Shown in pieces: positions 34,734-43,584 of a stretch of DNA of 64,000 bases. Position numbers and translations under genes: made by a program. The DNA is taken from contig NZ_JACXBP010000001.1 of assembly GCF_014773485.1 (NCBI RefSeq), positions 806,001 to 870,000 on the forward strand, read 5' to 3'. Under the pieces are notes generated by a model. The model was not told where the DNA came from. It ran no database searches and was given only the letters and a program-made list of their open reading frames with translations. Positions within the stretch are counted from its first letter, which is position 1. Every line of letters starts with the position of its first letter. Source of the DNA: Erwinia aphidicola. GTDB lineage: Bacteria; Pseudomonadota; Gammaproteobacteria; Enterobacterales; Enterobacteriaceae.

Positions 34734-35744
34734 ATGGTAAACATCGGTATTAACGGCTTCGGCAGAATCGGACGTAACGTGCTGCGCGCCGCCCTTGGGC
34801 GCAGTGATTTTCAGGTAGTGGCGATCAACGACCTCACCGACAGTAAAACCCTCGCCCACCTGCTGAAATATGACTCGCTCTCCGGCACGCTGCCCGTCCC
34901 TGTGGAAGCGGGCGACGGCGAACTGTGGGTTGACGGCCAACGTATTCAGGTCTTTTCCCAGCGCGACCCGGCGACCATTCCGTGGAGCAGCGCCGCAGTG
35001 GATATCGTGATCGAGGCTACCGGTTTCTTCACCGATAAAGCGCAGGCCGAAGTGCATATCACCCACGGCGGCGCCAAACGGGTGATCATCTCTGCCCCGG
35101 CAAAAGGCGACGACCTCACTATCGTAATGGGCGTTAACCACCAGCAGTACGATCCGGCGCTGCATAAAGTGGTCAGTAACGGCAGCTGTACCACCAATGG
35201 GCTGGCCCCGGCGGCGCAGGTACTGCATCAGCACTTCGGCATTAAGCACGGACTGATGAACACCACGCACGCCTACACGAATAGCCAGGCCCTGCACGAC
35301 CAGCCAGAGAAAGATCTGCGCGGCGCGCGTGCCGCCGCCGAGTCCATCGTCCCCTATTCCAGCGGCGCTGCGAAGGCGATTGGCAAGGTGATCCCGGAAC
35401 TTGATGGCCGCATGACCGGCTACTCGCTGCGCGTCCCGGTGCCGGTGGTGTCGATCGTTGACCTGACGGTGAATCTGGATCGTGACGTGACGGTGGAGGA
35501 AGTCAATGCCGCATTCCGCCAGGCGGCGGAGTCCGGCCCGCTCAAAGATATTCTCGGCTACAGCGAGGAGCCGCTGGTCTCCAGCGACTATCGCGGCGAC
35601 GCGCGTTCCTCGGTAATTGACGCCCTCTCAACGCTGGTGATTGGGGGCAACATGGTGAAAATCCTCGCCTGGTACGACAACGAATGGGGCTTCTCTAATC
35701 GCCTTGTTGACCTCGCGCTGCTGATGGAACAGCGCGGCCTGTAG
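34734..35744 (+). CDS. Type I glyceraldehyde-3-phosphate dehydrogenase paralogue
   Basis: The 336-residue protein has the NAD-binding GINGFGRIGRNVLRAAL, the NAD-selecting Asp in VVAINDLTD, the catalytic Cys in SNGSCTTNGLAP and the catalytic His in TTHAYTN. Compared with the usual SNASCTTNCLAP, the second Cys is Gly and the Ala is Gly. It differs clearly from E. coli GapA, so it is probably an accessory enzyme acting on an aldehyde phosphate rather than the housekeeping glycolytic enzyme. An AAGGAG site precedes the start, and a strong terminator follows. Confidence 0.9.
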   Translation: MVNIGINGFGRIGRNVLRAALGRSDFQVVAINDLTDSKTLAHLLKYDSLSGTLPVPVEAGDGELWVDGQRIQVFSQRDPATIPWSSAAVDIVIEATGFFTDKAQAEVHITHGGAKRVIISAPAKGDDLTIVMGVNHQQYDPALHKVVSNGSCTTNGLAPAAQVLHQHFGIKHGLMNTTHAYTNSQALHDQPEKDLRGARAAAESIVPYSSGAAKAIGKVIPELDGRMTGYSLRVPVPVVSIVDLTVNLDRDVTVEEVNAAFRQAAESGPLKDILGYSEEPLVSSDYRGDARSSVIDALSTLVIGGNMVKILAWYDNEWGFSNRLVDLALLMEQRGL

Positions 35745-35760
35745 CCCCAACAGCATAACT

Positions 35761-35791
35761 AAGAGCATCATAATGATGCTCTTTTTTTTCT
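35761..35791 (+). terminator. Rho-independent terminator after the GAPDH gene
   Basis: AAGAGCATCA-TAA-TGATGCTCTT is a 10-bp perfect stem followed by a run of T, 16 bases after the GAPDH stop codon. Confidence 0.95.
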
Positions 35792-35845
35792 TAAGCTTCA
35801 TGGTGGTATGATGCCTGCGCCGCTGAACACTCCATGGAGTCATTA

Positions 35846-36862
35846 ATGTCCACACTGCGTTTGCTGTTATCCGATTCTTACGATCCCTGGTTTAACCTGG
35901 CGGTCGAGGAGTGCATTTTTCGCCAGATGCCCGCCACCCAGCGCGTACTGTTCCTGTGGCGCAATGCCGAAACCGTGGTGATTGGCCGCTCGCAGAACCC
36001 GTGGAAAGAGTGCAACACGCGCAGAATGGAAGAGGACAATATTCGCCTGGCGCGGCGCAGCAGCGGCGGTGGCGCGGTGTTTCATGACCTCGGCAACTGC
36101 TGCTTTACCTTTATGGCTGGCAAGCCGGAGTACGATAAAAGCGTATCAACGGCGATTATTCTCAACGCGCTTAACGCGCTGGGTATTCCGGCGGAAGCAT
36201 CAGGGCGCAACGATCTGGTGGTGAATACCGCCGACGGGCTGCGTAAAATTTCTGGCTCTGCCTATCATGAGACCCACGATCGCGGCTTCCACCACGGCAC
36301 CATCCTGCTTAATGCTGACCTGTCCCGGCTGGCAGACTACCTCAACCCGGATGTGAAAAAACTGCAGGCCAAGGGCATTACCTCGGTGCGCTCGCGCGTG
36401 GCGAACCTGGAAGAGCTGGTGCCCGGGATTAGCTTTGAGCAGATCTGTGGCGCGGTAACGCAGGCATTCTTTAGCCACTTTGCCGGGCAGTGCCAGCCGG
36501 AGATTATTTCACCGAGCGCACTGCCCGACCTGCCGGGCTTTAAAGAGCAGTTTGCTAAGCAGAGCAGCTGGCAGTGGAATTTTGGTCAGGCTCCGCACTT
36601 CCAGCACCTGCTGGATACGCGTTTTAGCTGGGGCGGCGTGGAGATCCACTTTGACGTTGAGCGCGGCAAGATTAGCCGCTGCCAGATATTTAGCGACAGC
36701 CTGAACCCGGCGCCGTTAGAGCAGCTGGCACAGAATTTACACGGCGTGGAGTATCGACCGCAGGCGCTCGGCCAGCAGGTGGCGTTGCTGACAGCGGCGT
36801 TTCCCAACCAGCAGACAGAGTTGACACAGCTGCAGGCGTGGCTGGTCAGCAGCGTTAGATAA
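35846..36862 (+). CDS. lplA: Lipoate-protein ligase A
   Basis: The 338-residue enzyme, the same length as E. coli LplA and nearly collinear with it, activates free lipoate with ATP and attaches it to E2 and H proteins. Motifs are [15 protein letters not shown] (lipoyl-AMP loop), GRNDLVV, the catalytic Lys in KISGSAY and FHHGTILL, with the C-terminal accessory domain from about residue 250. The start at MSTLRLL matches E. coli and has GGAG upstream; an ATG four codons earlier is less likely. Confidence 0.96.
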   Translation: MSTLRLLLSDSYDPWFNLAVEECIFRQMPATQRVLFLWRNAETVVIGRSQNPWKECNTRRMEEDNIRLARRSSGGGAVFHDLGNCCFTFMAGKPEYDKSVSTAIILNALNALGIPAEASGRNDLVVNTADGLRKISGSAYHETHDRGFHHGTILLNADLSRLADYLNPDVKKLQAKGITSVRSRVANLEELVPGISFEQICGAVTQAFFSHFAGQCQPEIISPSALPDLPGFKEQFAKQSSWQWNFGQAPHFQHLLDTRFSWGGVEIHFDVERGKISRCQIFSDSLNPAPLEQLAQNLHGVEYRPQALGQQVALLTAAFPNQQTELTQLQAWLVSSVR

Positions 36863-36865
36863 ACC

Positions 36866-36892
36866 GGGCGGACCGCAAAAGAAGGTCCGCCC
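36866..36892. repeat. REP-like palindrome between convergent genes
   Basis: GGGCGGACC-GCAAAAGAA-GGTCCGCCC has the same stem length and A-rich loop as the repeats near 33.5 kb and lies between the ends of lplA and the carboxylase gene, where it may act as a terminator for both. Confidence 0.8.
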
Positions 36893-36906
36893 CTTGCAGG
36901 ATAATG

Positions 36907-39900
36907 TTAACTTTCCAGCACCACCACGCACTGGCCGGCGCGCACCGCGCAACCGGGCTGGACGCGCACCTCGCTGACAATACCGTCGCAAGGCGCCAGC
37001 AGCGGGATCTCCATCTTCATTGCCTCGATAATCACCAGCACGTCGCCCTGCTTTACCGCATCGCCCGGCTGGAACTTCACCTGCCACAGATTGCCGGCAA
37101 TCGCGCTCTCTACCGCCTGCTGCCCGGCCTGCAGCGGCTCGTCATCCGGCGCCGCGCTTGCCTCCTCCTGGCTGTCGAAGTGCGCCTGACCGCTGGCGAT
37201 CCAGCGCTCGCGCTCGGCGTTAAAGGCCGACTGCTGGTGCGTACGAAATGCCTCAATGCCCCCACTTTCGCGCTGTAAAAACTGCTGATAGTCGGCCAGC
37301 GCCAGCTCGGTGTGCTCAATGCGCAGCGGATAGCGCCCCAGCGGAAAATCACGGCGGATAACCTGCAGCTCGTCGGCGGAAACCGGATAGAACTTTATCT
37401 GGTCGAAGAAGCGCAGCAGCCAAGGTTTGCCGTTGAAATCGGCGACCTCACGATAGCGGTTCCACATCTGCAGCGTCCGCCCCACAAACTGATAGCCACC
37501 CGGCCCCTCCATGCCATAAACGCACAGATACGCCCCGCCGATCCCCACCGAGTTCTCCGCAGTCCAGGTGCGCGCCGGATTATACTTGGTGGTGACCAGC
37601 CGGTGGCGCGGATCGAGCGGCGTAGCGACCGGAGCGCCAAGGTAGACATCGCCCAGCCCCATGACCAGATAGCTGGCGGCAAACACCGTTTTGTAGACCT
37701 CATCAATATCCGCCAGGTCGTTGATGCGGCGAATAAACTCAAGGTTACTCGGGCACCAGGGCGCATCGCGGCGCACGGTGGTCATATATTTATCAATCGC
37801 CAGCTGGCAGGCGGGGTCATCCCACGACAGCGGCAGGTAAACCACGCGCGACGGCACGCGCAGATCCTGCTGCGCGCATACCGTTTGCCACAGCCGACCG
37901 ACCGTTGCCAGCAGCTCGCTCAGCGGCAGCGCTTCAGGGCGATAGTGAACCTGCAGCGAGCGGATGCCGGGCGTCAGGTCGATGACTGCCGGATGGTTAA
38001 TGGCCTCCAGCGCCTGCATTAGCGCATGAGCGCGAAAACGCAGCACCAGGTTCAGCTCCGGCGCGCCAATCTCCAGCAGCAGATGGGTATCACCGCTCAG
38101 CCGCGCGACCAGCTGCGTATCACCCGTGCCGCACTCCAGCACCACCGGGGAATTCAGCGGCACAGGCTGCCAGACGGAATCAACCGGCGCCAGCGCCTGC
38201 AGCTCCGCCTCACGCTCTGCGGCCAGCTGGCGGGCGGTCGCCACGTCCACCGCGACAAACTTCAGGCGATCGCCCGCTTTCAGCTGCCCGACCTGCCAGA
38301 GATCGGCCTCAATCACCGTCACCGGGCAGACAAATCCGCCAAGGCTCGGGCCGTCGCGCCCGAGGATCACCGGCATATCCCCGGTGAAATCCACCGCGCC
38401 GACCGCATACGGATTATCGTGGATATTCGAGGGGTGCAGCCCGGCCTCGCCGCCGCTGTCGCGCACCCACTGCGGTTTTGGCCCAATCAGCCGCACCCCG
38501 GTGCGGCTGGAGTTGAAATGCACCTGCCACTCGGTGGCGAAAAACGTCTCAATGTAGCCGGCAGTGAAATACTCTGGCGCAGCGTGCGGGCCGTAGATAA
38601 CCCGCAGCTCGCGCAGCGCTGGCAGATCGCTGCACAGCGCGTCAGGCAGTGCCTCCCCGGCGCGGGCATCGCGCAGTTCGCTCAGATGCAACACGTCGCC
38701 CGTACGCAGCGCGCGCCCCGCATGGCCGCCGAACTGCCCGAGGGTAAAGGTGCTTTTACTGCCGAGGTACTCCGGCACCGCGATCCCGCCGCGCAGGCAG
38801 AGATAGCTGCGCACGCCGCGGCCAGCGATGGTGCCGAAAGTTAAGGTGCTGCCTGCCGCGATCGCGAAGGTCTGATTCATCGCCAGCGGCTGGCCGTCAA
38901 GCGTGAGCGGGATCGCCGCCCCCGTCACCACCGCCACGCTGGCCGTATTGAAGCGCAGCGTCGGGCCGCTCATGGTGATCTCCAGCGCGGCCGCCGTCGG
39001 GTCGTTATCCAGCAGGCGGTTGCCCAGGCGTAAAGCGCGGTCGTCCATCGGGCCGGACGGCGGCACGCCCACCGCCCAGTAGCCAAGGCGGCCCGGGAAG
39101 TCCTGCACGGTGGTTTGCGTTCCGGCGCTCAGCACCTCAACGGTGGTGGCGCGGTAGTGCAGCTTCTCAAGGCAACGCGTCCACGGCGAGCCGCTGGTGA
39201 ACGGCTGCGACGCGAGGATCTGCTGCAGGTACTGGCGGTTAGTCTCAACGCCGTACAGGCGGGTTTCTCCCAGAGCCTGGCTGAGCGCTGCTGTCGCCTG
39301 TTCGCGGCTGGCTGCAAAGGCAATAACCTTCGCCAGCAGCGGGTCGAAGAATGGCGGGATCTCACAGCCGGACTCTACCCAGCGGTCAATGCGCAGACGT
39401 TTGCCGTCGGCGGGTGGGAAAAACACCTCGGTCAGCAGACCGGGCGACGGTTGAAACTGGCGGCCAGGGTCTTCGGCGTAAACGCGCGCCTGAATCGCAT
39501 GGCCCTGCGGTGACAGTGTCACGCCAAGCTCTGCCAGCGGCGGCAAATCCCCCGCCGCAAGGGCGATCATCCAGCGCACCAGATCCACGCCCCATACCTG
39601 TTCGGTGACGCCGTGCTCTACCTGAAGACGGGTATTAACCTCGAGGAAGTAAAACTGTTCGGCGGCGCTGTCGTAGACAAACTCAACGGTTCCGGCGCTG
39701 CGGTAGCTGACCGCCTTCGCCAGTTTGATGGCGGCGGCACAGAGCGCATCGGCCATGCCCTCTGGCAGATTGGCTGCCGGCGTCTCTTCAATCACCTTCT
39801 GGTTGCGGCGCTGCACCGAGCAGTCGCGCACGCCGAGCGCAATCACCTCGCCCTGGCCGTCACCAAAAATCTGCACCTCAAGGTGGCGGGCGCGCTCGAT

Positions 39901-40503
39901 AAACTTCTCGATAAACACGCCCGCATCACTAAAGTTATTCTGTCCGAGGCGCTTAACCGCTTCAAACGCTTCGCTCAGTTCAGCAGCGCTGTAGCAAACG
40001 CGCATGCCGATGCCGCCCCCGCCTGCGGTGCTTTTCAGCATCACCGGATAGCCGACCTGTTCGGCGGCCATCAGCGCAGCGCCAACACTCTCCAGCAGCT
40101 CCGTTCCCTCCAGCAGCGGTACCTGATGCTGTTTCGCCAGCGCACGCGCGGTGTGCTTCAGGCCGAAGAGGCGCAGCTGCTGCGGCGTCGGGCCGATAAA
40201 GGCGATGCCGGCGGATTCACAGGCTTCGGCGAAGGCGGCGTTTTCGGAGAGAAAACCGTAGCCGGGATGGATAGCGTCTGCCGCGCTGGCGCGTGCCGCC
40301 GCAAGGATCTTCTCCACCACCAGATAAGTGTTGGCCGCCGGGCCATCGCCAAGGCTGACCGCTTCATCGGCCTCGCGGATGTGCAGGCTACTGGCATCGG
40401 CTTCGGCAAACACCGCCACGCCGCTGACGTTCATTTCGCGCAGCGAGCGCAGGATCCGGCTCGCAATCGCGCCACGGTTAGCAATCAGCAATTTTTTAAA
40501 CAT
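36907..40503 (-). CDS. Biotin-dependent urea/guanidine carboxylase
   Basis: The 1198-residue single-chain enzyme carboxylates its substrate with ATP and bicarbonate. Order of domains: biotin carboxylase (1-450, with KSTAGGGGIGMR and EKFIERARHLEVQIFGDG), carboxyltransferase parts resembling allophanate hydrolase subunits 2 and 1 (about 460-1050: VPPSGPMDDRALRLGN, GRDGPSLGGFVCP, YNPARTWTAENSVGIGGAYL) and a C-terminal biotinyl domain with the biotin Lys in IEAMKME. Enzymes of this family behind guanidine riboswitches carboxylate guanidine rather than urea; that assignment here rests on context. It is the last gene of the operon, 89 bases after the deiminase genes. No allophanate hydrolase gene follows. 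Confidence 0.94.
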   Translation of the reverse strand: MFKKLLIANRGAIASRILRSLREMNVSGVAVFAEADASSLHIREADEAVSLGDGPAANTYLVVEKILAAARASAADAIHPGYGFLSENAAFAEACESAGIAFIGPTPQQLRLFGLKHTARALAKQHQVPLLEGTELLESVGAALMAAEQVGYPVMLKSTAGGGGIGMRVCYSAAELSEAFEAVKRLGQNNFSDAGVFIEKFIERARHLEVQIFGDGQGEVIALGVRDCSVQRRNQKVIEETPAANLPEGMADALCAAAIKLAKAVSYRSAGTVEFVYDSAAEQFYFLEVNTRLQVEHGVTEQVWGVDLVRWMIALAAGDLPPLAELGVTLSPQGHAIQARVYAEDPGRQFQPSPGLLTEVFFPPADGKRLRIDRWVESGCEIPPFFDPLLAKVIAFAASREQATAALSQALGETRLYGVETNRQYLQQILASQPFTSGSPWTRCLEKLHYRATTVEVLSAGTQTTVQDFPGRLGYWAVGVPPSGPMDDRALRLGNRLLDNDPTAAALEITMSGPTLRFNTASVAVVTGAAIPLTLDGQPLAMNQTFAIAAGSTLTFGTIAGRGVRSYLCLRGGIAVPEYLGSKSTFTLGQFGGHAGRALRTGDVLHLSELRDARAGEALPDALCSDLPALRELRVIYGPHAAPEYFTAGYIETFFATEWQVHFNSSRTGVRLIGPKPQWVRDSGGEAGLHPSNIHDNPYAVGAVDFTGDMPVILGRDGPSLGGFVCPVTVIEADLWQVGQLKAGDRLKFVAVDVATARQLAAEREAELQALAPVDSVWQPVPLNSPVVLECGTGDTQLVARLSGDTHLLLEIGAPELNLVLRFRAHALMQALEAINHPAVIDLTPGIRSLQVHYRPEALPLSELLATVGRLWQTVCAQQDLRVPSRVVYLPLSWDDPACQLAIDKYMTTVRRDAPWCPSNLEFIRRINDLADIDEVYKTVFAASYLVMGLGDVYLGAPVATPLDPRHRLVTTKYNPARTWTAENSVGIGGAYLCVYGMEGPGGYQFVGRTLQMWNRYREVADFNGKPWLLRFFDQIKFYPVSADELQVIRRDFPLGRYPLRIEHTELALADYQQFLQRESGGIEAFRTHQQSAFNAERERWIASGQAHFDSQEEASAAPDDEPLQAGQQAVESAIAGNLWQVKFQPGDAVKQGDVLVIIEAMKMEIPLLAPCDGIVSEVRVQPGCAVRAGQCVVVLES

Positions 40504-40521
40504 AGGTCAGACTCACACCAG

Positions 40522-40568
40522 GGCGGGCCGTCCCGCCAGTCTTCAGGCCGCCCGGGGTCGTCCCCGGG
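40522..40568 (-). other. Two GC-rich hairpins before the carboxylase gene
   Basis: GGCGGG-CCGT-CCCGCC (40522-40537) and CCCGGGG-TCGT-CCCCGGG (40551-40568) fill the 89-base gap inside the operon. They could cause partial termination or protect the upstream mRNA, adjusting carboxylase output. Confidence 0.55.
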
Positions 40569-40592
40569 GGAAATCTCAGGATTTTCGGCGGC

Positions 40593-41228
40593 TCAGTTCC
40601 ACACCAGCACTTCGGCGGCGGTCGGGTTCCAGCCGTTACACGGGTTGTTAAGCTGCGGACAGTTGGAGATCAGCACAATCACGTCGCATTCGGCGCGCAG
40701 CTCAACATATTTCCCGGCGGCGGAGATACCGTCTGCAAAGGTCAGCCCGCCCTCCGGCGTCACCGGCACGTTCATAAAGAAGTTGATGTTGGCGGCGATG
40801 TCACGCTTGTGCAGGCGGCCATCGTGGATGCAGACGCAGAGGAAGTTATCGCGGCAGCTGTGCATGTAGCGCTTATCGGCGTGATAGCGTACGGTATTGC
40901 TCTCCTGGGCGCAGGCACCGCCAAGGGTGTCGTGGCGCCCGCAGGTGTCGGCAACAATGGTCAGCAGCGGGTTGCCAAGGTTGGAGTAAAGCACGCTGCC
41001 GCTGGTCAGGTAGGCGTTATTCTGGCGGCGCAGCGTGCGCTGGGCGTCATAGCGCTCGCGCGGGTTGGCAGCGCTGTAAAACAGCGTATCAACGGCCTGA
41101 TTGCCCTCCAGATCGTGCAGGCGCACGGTCTGCCCCTTCTTCACTTCAAACAGATAGGGTTCACCCGCCGGAATGGTGTGGCGCAAAACGGCATCGCTGG
41201 CCTGCTTAGCGCTGGTAATTAAAGTCAT
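40593..41228 (-). CDS. Carboxyguanidine deiminase-type subunit (urea-carboxylase-associated protein 2)
   Basis: The 211-residue DUF1989 protein is a urea-carboxylase-associated family member. It has GQTVRLHDLEGNQAVDTLFY, GSVLYSNLGNPLLTIVADTCGRHDTLGGAC (metal-ligand Cys/His candidates) and NINFFMNVPVTPEGGLTF. In Pseudomonas this family forms the heteromeric carboxyguanidine deiminase that turns carboxyguanidine into allophanate and ammonia. It overlaps its partner gene by one base (TGATG), which fits a two-subunit enzyme made in equal amounts. Confidence 0.9.
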   Translation of the reverse strand: MTLITSAKQASDAVLRHTIPAGEPYLFEVKKGQTVRLHDLEGNQAVDTLFYSAANPRERYDAQRTLRRQNNAYLTSGSVLYSNLGNPLLTIVADTCGRHDTLGGACAQESNTVRYHADKRYMHSCRDNFLCVCIHDGRLHKRDIAANINFFMNVPVTPEGGLTFADGISAAGKYVELRAECDVIVLISNCPQLNNPCNGWNPTAAEVLVWN

Positions 41229-41947
41229 CAGACGGCTCCTGTCACGTTAAAGCGTTCGATATTCTGCAAGGCGCGCAGGTTCTCCGGGCGCGAGGTTTTA
41301 CAGCCTTCCAGCATCTGTTCATCGTGGGCATCTCGCAGCGCCAGCTGCACCGGGCGCGGCGCATAGTGCGGGTTCGGGTCCATCGGATGCTGCAGCGCGG
41401 TGAGCACCACCAGCGTGTTCATCGGGGCGTACAGCTCAACCACGCTGCCCGGCGCGGAGTGGTTCTGATGAAACTGGAAGCTGCCCGCTTCATCAACGCT
41501 CACTTTACTGAACAGGTTAAGCACCATCAGCAGGTCTTCCAGCCGCAGGTCCCACTTGCCCAGCTCCACCAGCAGATTATCGCTGCCGTTGCGGTAGAAG
41601 CCGTTGCGCAGCTCCTGATAGCGGCCGTCGCCGTATTTCTCTGCCACTTCTGCCGCATTCAGCACGCCGCCAAAGCAGTCGTGCCAGCCGCAGGTATCGG
41701 TCACCATGGCCGCCAGCACGCGCCCCATATCTGAGTAGAGGCAGTGCCCGGCGGTCAGTCTGGCGGTGTGCTGCCCTTTCAGCGTATCCGGCAGGTTCAG
41801 GCGTTCACTTTTCTCATCGGCATTCAGCAGCATCAGGCTGACGTTGGCGCCGCCTTCAAGATCGGTAAGGCGCAGTAGCTGGCCCTTTTTTATCACCAGT
41901 GAGGTGTGGCCGCCGCCGGGTAAGGTCTCTTCATAGAGGTGCGTCAT
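41228..41947 (-). CDS. Carboxyguanidine deiminase-type subunit (urea-carboxylase-associated protein 1)
   Basis: The 239-residue DUF1989 protein is paralogous to the next gene: GQLLRLTDLEGGANVSLMLLN, HCLYSDMGRVLAAMVTDTCGWHDCFGGV and LLMVLNLFSKVSVDEAGSF align with the corresponding parts. With its partner it should deiminate carboxyguanidine. The TDTCGWHDCFGG segment holds the likely metal site. A CAGGAG ribosome site precedes the ATG, which overlaps the end of the ATPase gene by 17 bases. Confidence 0.9.
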   Translation of the reverse strand: MTHLYEETLPGGGHTSLVIKKGQLLRLTDLEGGANVSLMLLNADEKSERLNLPDTLKGQHTARLTAGHCLYSDMGRVLAAMVTDTCGWHDCFGGVLNAAEVAEKYGDGRYQELRNGFYRNGSDNLLVELGKWDLRLEDLLMVLNLFSKVSVDEAGSFQFHQNHSAPGSVVELYAPMNTLVVLTALQHPMDPNPHYAPRPVQLALRDAHDEQMLEGCKTSRPENLRALQNIERFNVTGAV

Positions 41948-42749
41948 GGGAAATCTCCTGAGTGGATGGGTGGGCGAAAGCCGTTGGGTGCATCAGCACT
42001 TCAGCGGGCTGACGGCGCTGCCGCAGTCGGGTTTCGTTCAGCGGCAGGTCATAAGTAATGCGTGCGCCCCAGGCGTTGGGTTCGTGCGGGTCAATGCGCA
42101 CTTTGTCGAACACCAGCAGGCGCGTGCCGAGGTTAAAGCCCTCCGACAGGTCATGCGTCACCATAAACACCGTCAGCGCGGTTTCCTGCCACAGCTCCAG
42201 CAGCAGGCTGTGCATATCCTTACGGATGCCGGGATCGAGTGCGCCAAAAGGCTCATCGAGCAGCAGAATGCGCGGCTGCATGATGAACGCCTGGGCGATC
42301 GCCAGCCGCTGCTGCATGCCGCCGGAGAGCTGCGCCGGATATTTCTTTAACGCCTGCCCCAGCCCCACGCGCTCCAGCATCGCGGCCGCCTGCTGGCGCG
42401 CCGCCTGTTTACGCCTGCCGAACAGCCGGCCACAGAAGCGCGCAGCGGGCAGCTCCAGCCCGATGGCAACGTTATCCAGCACGTTAAGGTGTGGAAAGAC
42501 CGAATAGCGCTGAAACACCACGCCGCGGCTGGCGTCCGGTTCCGCAGGCAGGGTTTCGCCCTGTAGCGTGATGCTGCCGCGGCTTGGCTTCTCCTGGCCC
42601 AGCAGCAGGCGCAGGAAGGTCGATTTACCGCAGCCGGAGGCACCGACCATGGTGCAGAACTCCCCTTCGTTGATGCTCAGGTTGAGGTTCTCCAGCACCA
42701 CGTGGTTGCCATACTCCTGCCAGATGTTGTTGATGTTGATAAAGCTCAT
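41931..42749 (-). CDS. ABC transporter ATP-binding protein (guanidine uptake)
   Basis: The 272-residue nitrate/taurine-type ATPase has Walker A GASGCGKST, signature LSGGMQQRLAIAQAF, Walker B LLLDEPFGALDPGIRKD and H-loop VTHDLSEGF. The start at MSFININ has GGGAGAG upstream, and the ATG overlaps the permease stop by four bases (ATGA). Together with the binding protein and permease it forms the importer of the operon, predicted to bring in guanidine or a guanidine derivative. Confidence 0.92.
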   Translation of the reverse strand: MSFININNIWQEYGNHVVLENLNLSINEGEFCTMVGASGCGKSTFLRLLLGQEKPSRGSITLQGETLPAEPDASRGVVFQRYSVFPHLNVLDNVAIGLELPAARFCGRLFGRRKQAARQQAAAMLERVGLGQALKKYPAQLSGGMQQRLAIAQAFIMQPRILLLDEPFGALDPGIRKDMHSLLLELWQETALTVFMVTHDLSEGFNLGTRLLVFDKVRIDPHEPNAWGARITYDLPLNETRLRQRRQPAEVLMHPTAFAHPSTQEISHDAPL

Positions 42750-43561
42750 GATTTCTCTCCCTGGGCCCACGGGAAGCACCAGCGGTTAAGGCGGCGCAGG
42801 CCAAGGTCCATCAGCCAGGCCAGCAGCGTGATCCAGAACACATAAGGCAGGATCACATCCATCGCCATATAGCGGCGCACGAGGAAAATGCGGTAGCCCA
42901 GCCCGGCAGTCGAGGAGATCGCCTCCGCGGAGATCAGGAACAGCCACGCGGAACCCAGCAGCAGGCGCAGCGAGGTCAGCAGCCGGGTCAGCAGCTGTGG
43001 CAGCACCACGCGCAGCACCACCGTCCAGCTATTGGCCCCCAGCGTTTGCGCTTTAATCAGGATCTCCTGCGGGATCTCCCGCGCCCGCTGTTCAAGGTCG
43101 CGCGCCAGCATCGGCGTAATGCCAATGACGATCAGCATGATTTTCGACAGCTCATCGAGTCCGAAGACGATAAACAGCACCGGCAGGATAGCCAGCGGAG
43201 GCACCATCGACAGCACGGTCATAAACGACGACAGCGGCGAGCGCCACATTGGAAACACCCCGGCGGCAATGCCGAAGGCCAGTCCGAGCAGCGAGGCGAT
43301 GCCCAGCCCCAGCAGCAGGCGGCCAAGACTGACGGAGGTATCCATCCACAGCAGATAGTCGCCGCTGCGCTTGTCCGGGGTGAACGCCATGCGCTGCACC
43401 GCGTCGATCATCTGCCCGAGTCCTGGCAGCAGTTTGTCGTGCGGGTTGGCATCCAGCCGCACGGCGGAGCCGATGAAATAGGCGGCGATCGCCAGAATAA
43501 ACGGCAGCAGCACCAGCATCAGATGCATGCCTCTGTCGGGATGACGATTCATTTGCCGCAT
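42746..43561 (-). CDS. ABC transporter permease (guanidine uptake)
   Basis: The 271-residue permease has about six hydrophobic segments and the EAA-type loop EILIKAQTLGANSWTVVLRVVLPQLLTRL near residues 166-194, as in SsuC/TauC-like permeases. It follows the binding-protein gene by 23 bases. The periplasmic loop after the first segment (LDANPHDKLLPG) is typical of the putative urea/guanidine transporter group. Confidence 0.9.
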   Translation of the reverse strand: MRQMNRHPDRGMHLMLVLLPFILAIAAYFIGSAVRLDANPHDKLLPGLGQMIDAVQRMAFTPDKRSGDYLLWMDTSVSLGRLLLGLGIASLLGLAFGIAAGVFPMWRSPLSSFMTVLSMVPPLAILPVLFIVFGLDELSKIMLIVIGITPMLARDLEQRAREIPQEILIKAQTLGANSWTVVLRVVLPQLLTRLLTSLRLLLGSAWLFLISAEAISSTAGLGYRIFLVRRYMAMDVILPYVFWITLLAWLMDLGLRRLNRWCFPWAQGEKS

Positions 43562-43584
43562 GGCGTTGGCTCCTCTGTGTGGGG

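Noticed and set aside
39613..40869. Long plus-strand reading frame (418 codons) opposite the carboxylase gene
   Set aside because: It lies antisense to the biotin carboxylase domain, whose motifs are intact. Its protein shows no domain, and GC-rich DNA often leaves such shadow frames open.
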